Source: Diphasiastrum complanatum (Eukaryota > Streptophyta > Lycopodiopsida > Lycopodiales > Lycopodiaceae). From it: DNA of 45,000 nucleotides. Shown one piece after another: positions 21,311 through 31,739 of this stretch. The DNA lies in assembly GCA_029204225.1 (NCBI GenBank), contig CM055102.1:17839723-17884722 (forward strand). Direction: 5' to 3'. A program made the translations under genes and the position numbers. The notes below the pieces were generated by a model that had not been told where the DNA came from, made no database searches, and was given only the letters and a program-made list of their open reading frames with translations. Within the stretch, counting starts at the first letter, position 1, and the number at the start of each line of letters is the position of its first letter.

Positions 21311-22380
21311 TCTAAAGTCAAAGATTGTAGATATAGAAACCTTTTTTATTGATACGAGTGTTAATTTAGATGATTGTTCTGATTTTGATCCTGTTCAAAA
21401 TAGGTCTACCTTTATAGGCCCTAGAACACCCACCGCCCTTTCTCCTTCTGATAAATGTTTGATCACTTTGCCTACTTATAATATAGATAATAATTCCTTT
21501 TTGACAATATCGGATATATTGGATTTCTTTGACTTCACTGAAGTTGAGACTCTTTGCATTTTGAGCAAAGAGCTTGATGAATTTTCGGATATTATTGATT
21601 TTGATGCTGATGATCTTCTCCCTGGTGTTGACGATGTACATAATGATAAATTTTGTTTAGGGAAAGATTGCTTGAAAATGGCTGTGGAGGAAATGCGCAA
21701 CAAAGAAGATGATCTGCATTCTGAGGAGGAGTTTCTTAGAATCCAAAGTCAACTTGGATTTCCACAGCCAACTATCTATTCACCAACAATATTGACATCG
21801 AAAGGTGGACATTATATTGATGGTGAGACAGTAATCAGAGAAGACAAAGTCGAACGCATAAGTTTTTGTCTCTTATTAAGTACTAGTAGATTTTTTATGT
21901 CAGATTATATACTGGAACTTACTTTGTTTTTTATCATTTCAAGAAACAATTTTTCTTGATGATTTCGCAATTCGTCGAGGAGGGCAAAGATCTTCTGCGG
22001 GAGAATTTTCAAGAGATCATGCACTCGGGCACTATCTAAAGCCCTTCAAGAATAATGAGATAAGTGTTGCCCATTCAAAGTTTCATCAACATGGTGAAAC
22101 TATGATTATGGCAAACAAGGCACTGTCTCATTTTCTTGGAGGACATAATTTTAATACGGTGCATAAAATAATTTTTGTAAAGAAAACTATTGGGGTTAAA
22201 ATTTTAGGATATGGACCAGTGAATTCCATGCTCAGATCATCTCATTTTGCAGTATGCGCTGCTTACGTTGATCTTAGTAAGCATGAAAACTATGAGCTAT
22301 CGGATCTATACGAAAGAAAAAAATTGTTGTATGATTTTAAATTGCAACTTTTATTGGAAAAAATATCGAAAGCAGATTAG
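21311..22380 (+). CDS. Hypothetical two-exon protein, 5' end unresolved
   Basis: Exon 1 is open to 21822 and ends at a strong donor (TGATG/GTGAGA). The intron 21823-21943 is 121 nt, T-rich and ends ATTTCAAG. Exon 2 runs from 21944 to TAG at 22378-22380. The splice keeps frame exactly (GGT becomes GAA), removes the stop at the end of the first frame, and gives more than 300 residues. I do not recognise the protein. Exon 1 is acidic (DFDADDLLPGVDD, then CLGKDCL and HSEEEFL); exon 2 is more basic, with LDDFAIRRGGQRSSAGEFSR and KALSHFLGGHNFNTVHK. No in-frame ATG opens exon 1; it probably starts after an acceptor TTTTTTCATAG ending at 21310, with earlier exons missing or unseen. A related fragment lies at 26414-26572. 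It may be a captured or truncated host gene. Confidence 0.55.
21823..21943 (+). other. Intron of the hypothetical plus-strand gene
   Basis: GTGAGA donor, T-rich body and TCATTTCAAG acceptor. Removing it joins two frames in phase, which is the main reason to believe it. Confidence 0.65.
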
Positions 22381-22518
22381 ATACTGCTGAATTGTACTTC
22401 ATAAATATTTTTATTTAATATACAAAATTGTATTGTGTGTCTATAGCCTACTGGCTTGTATAAATTTGCATGCTTTTTGAAATTTTTTATAATCCGTCGA
22501 TTTTGTATTATGACGAAT
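22381..22518. other. Convergent gap between two coding units
   Basis: About 140 AT-rich bases separate the stop of the plus-strand gene from the stop of the minus-strand pseudogene. AATA-rich words on both strands could serve as poly(A) signals; nothing is certain. Confidence 0.4.
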
Positions 22519-24720
22519 TTAGATTCTTAAGTGAAACCATTGGAAAAGTTGCAAAATATAGCTGTTTTTTGTGCTAGTCCCGCCATGTTGTGTACTTTTA
22601 TGAAATGTCGCTCTTGCTTGCCAATGAGATTTTTCCATTCCTTGCGATGACCATATGCTAAGACTTCCACTATTTTTTGCAAAGAATGTCGAATGATGTC
22701 GTGATATGTGCTGCATGTCATAAAAACACAATCTAAATCAGTACCAAAAGTATCTTATTTAATTGCACATATTTATCTATGGTAGTGTAAAATCAAAATC
22801 TTACCATATAATGTGTTATATGATCAACACCCCATGCACTCTGAACTGCATCCACAAATTCATTGATTGTTTTCTGTATCATTTAAACATCATTATTTGA
22901 AAATTTATCTTTTCTCAAGTATTTCACCATGTTGTCTAACTTTTTCCAAACTTCTACTTTGTGTATACGAGTAGAACCTTCTTCTTCGAAATCTTGAGTT
23001 GCTGCAATAATTTCTTTCCAAACCCAATTCTAGGAATATTGATGGAACTCCCTCCATGTGATTTTTTATGGTGGCAGGGTATGATGTTCTATTAAATATC
23101 CATGAGAGAATGTTATGGTCTTCTTTCAGCACCTATAAGGGAATACAAAAACGTGATTAGCCTCATAATATTAACACAGAGAAGATTTTAGATATGAAAT
23201 CCATATTCAAATGATTATCCCTATTATTATGCAAAAGAACTGCTATACCTGAAATGCTACCAACCACTAGATATCATTTTCTGATTGAACACTGAAATTG
23301 AGGCCTTCTGAGTCCTCTGAATTTGAAGGTGCTCCATTCATGATTGTGAGACTGACTCTTTCCATTTTTTGTCCTTTTATAATTTCAGACTCATCTAACT
23401 TGATAACAACTATCAACTTATTATTGACATTCTCATTTGTAATACCGTAAAAATTTATGATGAATGTTAATAAATAATTAATGTCAATAAATAAATTGTT
23501 GGAATTGTTATATGCTAGACTTTCTCCTTTCGAGCAATACACTTCATTGATATGAGATGGATTACCAACTATTGTCTGCATACCATGGTTTAACATGTCC
23601 CTTTTTTTTTAAAGATGAAATGTCGTGGGATTGGAAATTTTTTAATATTTACCTGTGCAAATGCCTCCTTTATCATCTTAAACATTGTTGCATATGCTTC
23701 CCTACTGATGCTAGAAAAGTCACATGCCCCCTGAAGCAATGTAGTGTCTAATATTTTTCCAACTTCATCCATAATGCTATCAGTAGCTAAAGCCTTAATC
23801 TTTTTCATTTTGTTATTATTTAACATTGATTTCATAGATTTAGAAGTCAAGATAGAGCCTAGTGAGTTTCCAATTGAAATCTCATCGGCCAAATGGTCTT
23901 CAATAACCAATGTTGATCTGCATTGCAAACATAATGTTCATGAAAATGTCAGTAGAAATTAGGACACTCATAGTATTCACAACAGTATATAATAAACAAA
24001 TCAACAGAAAGTTGAAATGAATAAATAACAATAGTGATTATGAATAAATCAAAAAGTTCAAGCAATTTTCAGTACCAAATAAGCTATAACTTACTTGAAT
24101 GCATGAATTCATCTTTTTCTATGACCTCCTTTGGATGATAGATCACATATATCCTTGTTTACCAGTCTTTTCCTCTTGTTGCTTTAGACCTTTCTGTTGA
24201 GCACATCCATATCTTTAACAAGAGACAAATATGAGATACGCATGGATTGAAATGCAATTTTTATCTCATCATTACTAGTTGTATAATGATGCAAAGAAGA
24301 TTTCAACCTTTGGATCTCCTCTTTGAGCATCTCATTTTCATCCAAACAAGTTTTTATCTTTGTAGATTTTTCTTCGCACTCCTTTGATATTTTCCTTGAT
24401 TCCTCTTCCAAATAATGTATTCTTTGCATTGAATGTGCATTCCCATAGAGCATCAAATTCCCACAGTAACCCAAAAGGCCATTTTTACCATGACACATAT
24501 AGATTATTAACTGACTCATCGAATGAAAATCTGGATGTTGCAATGAACATGGTTCAATAAAATACGATGTTCCTGATGACCATAAATCTACATGTTTTAG
24601 CTTTTCCTCCCTGTATCGGACCATATCAGAAGTTGACAATTTGGGTTGCTTTGAATTTCTCGTCCTGAGCAAAGCATATTCTGGTGACAGTTCCACATGA
24701 AGATGATAAAGCTTTGTCAT
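22519..24720 (-). pseudogene. Decayed five-exon gene of unknown function
   Basis: Minus-strand exons fit well at 24095-24720, 23653-23917, 23249-about 23592, 22805-23132 and 22519-22710. Donors are GTAAGT, GTAAAT, GTATAG and GTAAGA; acceptors at 23917, 23132 and 22710 follow CAG, TAG and CAG; introns 3 and 4 keep phase 0. Exon 1 starts ATG at 24720 and has a Lys/Glu coiled coil (LEEESRKISKECEEKSTKIK). Exon 3 includes VVIKLDESEIIKGQKMERVS, exon 5 GSLSIWSSQGMEKSHWQARA and STQHGG. The last two recall a large eukaryotic protein family, known to me mainly from transposon-like invertebrate genes, with a conserved QG(L/M)EK-N/S-H end; this is memory, not a search. A stop near the end of exon 1, a TAG in exon 3, a frame change and a TAA in exon 4 mark it as dead. 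The exon 2-3 acceptor is not resolved. Confidence 0.6.
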
Positions 24721-24808
24721 CAATATAGTAGTATAGTAACAAACAACACAATGACAATAACAAAGCTGGAGATGGCCCTAACAACTCTGCTGGAGATAGA
24801 GATGGCAT

Positions 24809-25530
24809 AGGCTTTCTTCAGAAATGTCACTCCTAATTCAAATTTTTGAGTGTTTCCAACTATTGAGAGGGAATATTTCAACATTTTGAAAAATTATATT
24901 TTAACTATGGTTAAACACCAGTGAAGTTTGATGTGACTAAACTAAGGTGCATTCATTTACATGGAAATTATTGCGGGCAGATGCGTAAAGAAGTTAGAAA
25001 ATGATATTATAATTACTTTATAGTTATTTTTCTCTCTCCTACATGGCATTTCTTATAGGGCCCTCTTTGGGCCCATATTTTTTCTAATGAGTCAAAATAG
25101 CAAACGATTCACCAACATTACTGACAAAAGAAACTAACATGCTTGTTGACTGGATCCATTGTTCAGAGTTTGTCATCAAATAAGGTGCACCTATAGATCT
25201 TGACAAACCTTCCTTGCAGACCGCTCCCAAACTACGTATGTTTGTTGTGTGACACGGGCTATGCTACAACTTCCACCTAGGAGGATGCAAAACCTTCAAA
25301 TTGGGATAGGCTCTAATTGGTTTACGGTTTTCACTGCAGGCCTCTACAGTTGTACACAAATTTTAAACTTTGGCATTTACCAAGATTGTGTACGGTTGCA
25401 GATGCCTACATCTAAATGCCTTCAACAATAAAAGCCTCTCCAAATTTGAAGATTACATTCTCCTAGTGTGGCAAAGCCTATGTCAGACAAACAATAATAT
25501 TTAGCAACTGCAAAAAAAATATTTACGTTT
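24809..25530. other. Unassigned DNA upstream of the minus-strand pseudogene
   Basis: No gene seen. It would hold the promoter of the pseudogene; I cannot single out a TATA box with confidence. Confidence 0.35.
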
Positions 25531-25532
25531 AT

Positions 25533-25780
25533 TTGAATGTACGTACATACATATATACACACCCATACATACGTACATACATACACATACCATACATACA
25601 CATACACATACACATACATATACACACTCGTAAATACACATACATGTATGCGTACATATATAGATATACACATACATACAAATACATATATGCAGATACA
25701 CATGCACACACATACATATACACATAAAAGCACATTCATACATACATACATGCATACATATACATGCATACATACATAAA
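25533..25780. repeat. (CATA)n/(CACATA)n microsatellite
   Basis: Nearly 250 bp of imperfect ACATAC and ATACAC units. The frames that open through it on both strands, rich in Tyr, Cys and Val or His and Thr, are products of the repeat. Confidence 0.95.
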
Positions 25781-25859
25781 GGCACGCTCTAAAAGTCCAA
25801 ATATAATCTCCGATAATAATCCTAAAATCTACAAACTAACCTGACCTTCACTCTTATCC

Positions 25860-26190
25860 TATGATACTTAACCTAACCCTTGCCGAAAACCATGTTTTTG
25901 CGGGTAGCAGCAATTTGTGTATCCTAACTCTAATCTTAAATTCTAATGTAACCCTAACCCTGCTCTATCTATTACATAATGCCACTCTAACCCTAGCTCT
26001 AATCCTAACCCTAATATAACTCTAACCTTGCTCTATCTAACACTAACCCTAATGTAACCCTAACCCTACTCTATTTAATACCTTATGCCAATGTAAACCC
26101 TAACTAGAACCATAACCCTAATCTAACTCTAACTTCACTCTAATTAGGGTTACTTACTCCAATGTAGCCCTAATCCTAACACTAATCCTT
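25860..26190. repeat. Degenerate interstitial telomere-like tract
   Basis: Many CCCTAA and AACCCTA words occur within CTCTAA, CCTAAT and CTAACC variants, for example around 25951-25965, 25991-26015, 26042-26068 and 26095-26125. Plant telomeres are (CCCTAAA)n; these units are irregular and mixed, so it is a decayed interstitial tract or a related simple repeat, not a chromosome end. Confidence 0.65.
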
Positions 26191-26205
26191 ACTCCAAAAC
26201 AAATA

Positions 26206-26430
26206 CTACAACACTTTAAGATACACAATAGTTTGAGTGCACCTTGCCACTCCTGCCACATCTGTAAATTGGCCGTCAGTATCAGTAATCAACACTCGTA
26301 CACTTCCTGCATTTCACACGCTCGATAATGCAATATACAGTTGACCATGACTAATTACGGGATGTGGCAAGTACAATCCAATAGTCTCCATAGTCTGCCC
26401 CTGCTCCTTGTTTATTGCAATGATTTTGAG
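26206..26430 (-). pseudogene. Helitron helicase C-terminus, minus strand
   Basis: The minus strand encodes AINKEQGQTMETIGLYLP, HPVISHGQLYIALSSV, one TGA, then VRVLITDTDGQFTDVAGVAR and TIVYLKVL with stop at 26208-26206. This is motif V/VI and the C-terminus of a PIF1-like Helitron helicase, in the usual order. The TGA stands a few residues after the ALS motif and looks like a CGA change. Upstream the similarity ends near 26430, where the plus strand carries another gene fragment. It is a relic of the same class as 19624-19746 but in opposite orientation. Confidence 0.85.
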
Positions 26431-26572
26431 TATGATGACATTGTTCCTGGAGTGGATGATGAGATTGATGATGATACACTTTGTCCAGAAGAGTGTTTGC
26501 AACAATCTTTGTCAAAGACCCATGAGCATCAAAAAAATATTCTCTCAGAGGATGAGCTCATTGCTTTCCAGA
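26414..26572 (+). pseudogene. Second fragment of the hypothetical plus-strand gene family
   Basis: The frame reads DFEYDDIVPGVDDEIDDDTL, then CPEECLQQSL and NILSEDELIAFQ. It aligns by eye with exon 1 of the gene at 21311-22380 (DFDADDLLPGVDDVHNDKFC, CLGKDCL, HSEEEFLRIQ): same order, same spacing, about half of the residues alike. It begins at the helicase break and ends where a gypsy RT begins in the same frame. Confidence 0.6.
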
Positions 26573-26575
26573 CAA

Positions 26576-27325
26576 CTTGGTTTTGGGCCTCGAAAAATTT
26601 GGGTGGAGCTCGGTATTTCACCAAGATAGATCTCAGGACAAGGTACCATCAAATAAGAGTTAAGTCGGAAGATTTCCAAAAGACATGATTTTGTTCTAGA
26701 TCTGGTCATTATGCATTCTTAGTGTTGCCATTTGGATTAACGAATGCTTCAACAACGTTCCAGCAAATGATGAATGATTTATTTCATCCATATTTGGGGA
26801 AGTTTGTAGTTGTATTCTTAGATGACATTCTCATTTACAATAAGTCCTTGGTGGAACACGTAGAACACTTAAAAATCATCTTGATGAAACTCCGTCGAGT
26901 TACTCTATGCTAAAGAGTCCAAATGTAAATTCTTTAAGCAAGAGTTGCTTTATATCGCTCATAAGATCACAGTAAATGGGATCAAGATTGACGAGGATAA
27001 AATTAAGATTGTGATTGAGTGGCCAATTCTGGGAATTGTGAGGCAAGTAAAGTCATTTTTAGGTTTTACACTTTTCTTCAAGAGATTTATTGAGGATTAT
27101 GCTGAGTTAGCAACACCACTTAATAATCTGACAAAAGGATATGTTAATAAAAAGAAAAAGAGGTATCAATCTAGTCCACCTGTTGTTTGGAATGAGGAAT
27201 TAAATCAATGTTTTGAGAAACTTAAAACAATGATTGTTTCAACTCCTGTGTTACGAATTGCAAATCCAGATTTATCTTATGTTGTGAGAATTTGCAATTG
27301 GAGCGGTTCTTTTACAAATAGATAA
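26576..27325 (+). pseudogene. Ty3/gypsy reverse transcriptase remnant
   Basis: RT starts within the palm at GARYFTKIDLRTRYHQIRV, then LPFGLTNASTTFQQMMNDLF and the catalytic VVFLDDILIY box. After a frame change comes the connection region, VKSFLGFTLFFKRFIEDYAE and ATPLNNLTKG, and the start of RNase H near 27280. Stops lie at 26686 and 26911. It resembles chromovirus-type gypsy pol rather than gypsy I or II, which have FIDDFCV/FLDDL boxes. A degenerate RNase H trail (FESK, LLGRK) may extend to about 27450. Confidence 0.88.
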
Positions 27326-27525
27326 GCCACTAGCATTTGAGAGCAAAATTTTTTGGCCTCTTTTATCCTCCTTGCATTTTCCACCTACACATAAAAAACA
27401 ATTGGCAAACAAAGTATCCTCACCACTTCTTGGGAGGAAAAGTGAACTTTTTTTTTCTACCTCCTCCTGTTGAACGTACAATTGTACCAGCACCTCCTCC
27501 TAAGTCTAAGGACAAGCCTTAGAGG

Positions 27526-28084
27526 AGTTCTAGAGGCTTCTATGAGGCATAAGGCCTAGGCGTCTAGGAGGTGACCCAAAATGTGGGTCGGGATGTGAGC
27601 CAAGTGACCCTTGGGTGAGGTGGCATAGGGAATCCATTGAAGTCGTTTAAAAGAGTGACTTAGTAGGAAGGATTTCCTAATTTCGGAAGGTGAATGAAGA
27701 AGTAGACTCCAGAGTGAAAGCTATTTTCTTCAAGAAATCAGTTGGCCAAAAAAGACAAAGAAGAATTTGGAGACAATGATTGGAGAGCGAAGCTCAAGCC
27801 GGTGTTCGTTCCTATAAGTGTGACACTCTGTGCCATTGTACAGATGCACAAATTTCAATATCAATAGAGAGAAGAGAACCAATTTCTATAAGCTTGAGCA
27901 TTCCTTTCCTCTGCCATCTCTTACAGCATTACTTCTTATCAATTGAGGGAATACCCTCTGAGAACTGATAAAACTTCTCTTTATCTTATGCTCCCATTGT
28001 TTTTTTGTAAATATGCAAAAAAAAAACTGGCATTCTTAAGTGGAATCTAGATAATATGCCAAATAGTTCATGGTTGCATGAAAT
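27526..28084. other. Unassigned DNA
   Basis: No gene seen. It may include the 3' end or LTR of the gypsy remnant, but I found no PPT and LTR pair. Confidence 0.35.
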
Positions 28085-28700
28085 ATTACCTACTTCATAT
28101 GCAACAATGTTCATTCTCACCTTGTATGTTGATGACACACTACTTTTCAAACAATGATAATGTCAATCTAATAAAAGATTCTAAGAAAATGTTGTCCTCA
28201 TAATTCGACATGATAGATCTGGTGAAGGTCACTATTGTCTAGGACTTCAAATCCACAGAGAGAAGGCTGATCTATATCACTCAATAGAGATACATTCGCA
28301 GTACCCCTATCATATACAATCTGATGAATTGCAAAATAACTCACTCACCAATGGACTCAGGACTACGATTGTTGAAGGAACAATGTCTTTAGACAAAGCA
28401 GTAAAGGGAGCTATTGAGAGATTATCCCTCCTAGTCGATTGTAGAATCTCTCATGTATGCAATGATCTATACCAGACTTGATATCGCTTTTGCAATAAGC
28501 TTCCTAAGCTGGAAAGCTCTTATCATAATCATGAGATAAATTCAAGCTACAAAGGACCAATTCATCTGCTATGGAGAATAGATGCAAGTTGGGCGGGAGA
28601 ATTAGATACTCGTAAATCCACATATGAATTTTCATTCTTTTTTAACAATCTTCCTATCTCATGGAACAGTCATAAGCAAACCTCTATCATCTTTCTCCTA
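28085..28700 (+). pseudogene. Copia RT/RNase H remnant
   Basis: A YVDDTLLF box is encoded near 28126-28150, followed by GHYCLGLQIHREKADLYHS, a shifted YTRLDIAFAIS-like piece near 28460-28510, and RIDASWAGELDTRKSTYEF with FFNNLPISWNSHKQTS at the RNase H start near 28578-28690. These are the ordered landmarks of copia pol. Stops and frame changes are many, and no LTR is attached. Confidence 0.82.
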
Positions 28701-28717
28701 TAGAATCAGAGTGAAAG

Positions 28718-28718
<1 letters not shown>

Positions 28719-28780
<62 letters not shown>

Positions 28781-28811
28781 GAGAAGAGTGAAAAGAAATG
28801 AAAGATTGAGC

Positions 28812-28861
<50 letters not shown>
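28719..28861. repeat. (TG)n and (GA)n microsatellites
   Basis: A pure TG run to about 28756 passes into an AG run to about 28781; a second GA run covers about 28814-28861. The minus-strand frame through them (poly-Ser-Leu and poly-His-Thr) is a repeat artefact. Confidence 0.95.
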
Positions 28862-28864
<3 letters not shown>

Positions 28865-28869
28865 GAGAG

Positions 28870-30259
28870 ACTAAAAGCTTGAGAGTGAGAGTGTGAGAGC
28901 TTGAGTGTGATAGTGAGCCTCAAGAAATCCACAAGAAAGCATGGAGAAATATTGAATGAGGGCATTTTTATACACTTTTCAGATTTCAAGTGTCGCGTGG
29001 CTTTGCCACACATTTTTTTGCCACGTGTGGCACTGCCACGCAATTTTTTTTTTGCCTAGAAATATGTGACCACGGCTTGGAAGGTGTCATATAGCGAGTG
29101 GTTTGTCAAAAAGACAAATTATGGAACTAAATAAGTGATTTGACTCTTATTTTATAAAAAAAATTTTGGACAAGCATGTGAGTGATATGACATATTTTTA
29201 AGCATGAATTTTTAAGGACAAAAGCATGTGATTGATATGACATATTTTGGGTATAAGAGGACCATGTTTTCTTTGAAGATTTTGATGATTTTTTAAACAG
29301 GACAAATGGGTATTAATTATATTTCGATTTGATATAAGACAGTAGATGATTTGATATGGTTGGTACAAAATGACCATGTGTTTAAGAGAATTTTGTGATT
29401 TATAAAAAATGACAAATGTAAATATGTGGTTTGATGTCACATATAAGTTGTGGACATTATTTAGTTTATAAAGTATTAATTAATTTGTTATATATGTGTC
29501 CCTTAGAAACCCGTTCCGACCCTTTTGGGTCAGAACGTACTAGGTCGGAACGTTTTCTTAAAAATAAAAAAATATGTGTTAAGCTGGGCACAATCTTCCT
29601 TCTTCTTCTTTGTAAGACACTTAGGGACGCTAGATATACTACTACTTCCATGAAGTATGGTACCAATGAGCTAATAGATTTCGAGGACCATGGTTGTGTG
29701 TTGTGCGGTTAAAGCCAGTTGAAGGAAGATTAAGGATAGAAGAGATCTGAAATCTCTGTGGGTGGGATCCGAGGAGGGATTGGAGGTGGGTTTTTTTTTC
29801 TGAAGGGATTGTTGATGGATGGAGATGGGAGCAATTGACAAGAGTGCAGGGGAATGTGGTGGGGTGTTTTCGGACTTTGTGTTGAGTGGATGGAAAGGAA
29901 ATAGCTAGCAGCAGCTCGTCGGATGTTGTTAGATGACTGCTAGCATTGAAGAATGGATCAAACATCTTTGTTTGTGAAATCCTTGGCTGTGGTCTTGTGC
30001 AGAGGTGCTACCAACAATGCTAAGAGGATTGTCAGGACTGATTGATTGTATCACAGCCGGATTTGATTTTAGAGGACCATTGAGAGCATAAAATGGGTTT
30101 TTCTTGAGATGGTGATGGGGGACAAGGAAAAATTGAGCATTTGCAATGTCCATCTGTTGAAGTGCTCATGCTCCTATATTACATCTCTGTTGCTGTAATC
30201 TCTTCTTAAAATAAAGCTATTGTTGTCTTGTCCTTCCAAGCAGTAGACTAATCACCCTG
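28870..30259. other. Unassigned DNA with one nested hairpin
   Basis: No supported gene. GTTCCGACC at 29513-29521 pairs with GGTCGGAAC at 29543-29551, and inside it GACCC-TTTT-GGGTC at 29518-29531 can form a competing stem. Short frames at 29431-30153 have no motif. Confidence 0.4.
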
Positions 30260-30965
30260 CCCAAGGACTAGATTCAATCTATCAGGGGCCAAAATTGATT
30301 GTTCCAAATCATAGATTGACCAAGTTCATTCACTCGATCTTCTATGTCAAGTGATAAGGACCAAGATCTTGTATTGGACATTCGATTTGAACTATCTCAA
30401 GTGATGGGAATCGACTTTCCTTGAGCTATCTTAGTATACTAGACTTGGGATTGGTTAAGTCTGATCACTTGATGAGCCGTGTCGGGTGATAAGCAACAAA
30501 ACCACGCACAGATATAAAATTTAAGTTATCATGTGTAATAGGGGTTTGAAAAGAGGTTGAACTTGAGTTGTCTTAATATCTTGCTTGTTGAGTCTAGTCA
30601 CTTGATAGAGCCATGTCAAGTTAAGCAACAAAATCATATGCTAGGTAGCAAATTTTGACTTTCTCGAGTTATAGAGACACCAAAATGGCGCTATTTACAT
30701 TGATAGACACCAAGATTGAGCTATCTGATGTGATGGTGGTCAATTATGATCACTCAAAGAACAATCATGAGTAATTAGAACCAAAATTGAGTTGTCTCAC
30801 ATGTAAGCACTGTATTCAAAGTTACATGAATGTCATAAACTCGAAATTACTCTAACTTGGTCACTCAATGCCTTATCTCAAGTGATAGACAATAATTTTG
30901 AGCTATATCGCACGATAGGGGTCAATCCATTGATAAGCGATAAGAAACAATCAATCTAAATAAAG
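30260..30965. repeat. Degenerate repeat field, left part
   Basis: The stretch is built of variants of words such as GAGCTATCTCAAGTGATAGG, CACTTGATGAGCC, ATGTC(A/G)AGT and AAGCAACAAAATCA, recurring at irregular spacing. The same words return at 31740-32340 beyond a copia fragment, so this looks like one repeat field split by an insertion. No coding is seen. Confidence 0.6.
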
Positions 30966-31725
30966 CCAAACAAAAGTGCTTCTTTTGTGGAAAGAAGAGG
31001 CACTTTGCATCCCAATGCTACAAAAAGAAGAATGCACAAGATGAGAGCAAGCAAGGCAACCTTACCATTGAGGATTATGAGGAGGAAGTTGACTCATCCT
31101 TGATGGCATCTACACCAACAAGCAAGAGCTATTCCAATGAAACATGGTGGATTGAGAGTGGGGCTAGTTCCCACATGACATTCCAAAAGGAATTCTTCTG
31201 AACCCTTGTACCTTTTTTAGGTTGTAAAAAGTCTATTCTAACAGCAAGTGATCAAGAATGTAGAATAGATTGAGTGGGAACAATCTCTTTAAGTCTTGGA
31301 TCCTCTAAAAGATTGGATATAGAAAATGTACTCTATGTTTCTAATCTTACTAGGAGCTTGTTTGGTGTTGGGCAACTAATGGATAGTGGTTTAGATGTTC
31401 ATTTTACGAAAGGTGTTTGCTCTATTATGGTACTTGCATTGTAAACGGATTTAAGCAAAGGAGGCTATTCAAGCTTGATGCTAATGTGTTTTTTGGAAGT
31501 GTGAACATGGTTAAGAGGAGCTTACACAAGTGGAACTTTGGCATAAGAGGTTGGGCCACCCCAACTTCAAATCAATGGAGATCCTATGCACAAAGGAGCT
31601 TGCACTCGGCCTTTCAAAAGCATTTTCAAAGTGTGGAAAGAATTGTGAGACTTGTATCCTCTCAAAGACTCGCAGGCAATTATTTGCTACTACTAGATCT
31701 TCTAAGTCATTATATCTCATTCATA
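30966..31725 (+). pseudogene. Copia zinc knuckle-protease-pre-integrase fragment
   Basis: It opens with CFFCGKKRHFASQC (CX2CX4HX4C), then WWIESGASSHMTFQKEF, where the protease Asp is replaced by Glu, then NVLYVSNLTRSLFGVGQLMD, and pre-integrase LWHKRLGHPNFKSMEILC with CGKNCETCILSKTRRQ. It stops at the integrase start (SKSLYLIHS). Stops and frame changes are present. The related copia I remnant ends near the same point. Confidence 0.85.
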
Positions 31726-31739
31726 GTAGATTCAAAACT

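Noticed and set aside
25422-25785. Open frames rich in Tyr/Cys/Val or His/Thr on both strands
   Set aside because: They run through a CATA-type microsatellite; the repeat has few stops in any frame.
25860-26190. True telomere or chromosome end
   Set aside because: The units are irregular and the sequence continues with transposon DNA on both sides.
28687-29043. 118-codon minus-strand frame with Leu-Ser and His-Thr runs
   Set aside because: It is the translation of TG and GA microsatellites.
29431-30153. Host gene on either strand
   Set aside because: Short overlapping frames only, without motif, splice pattern or clear start.
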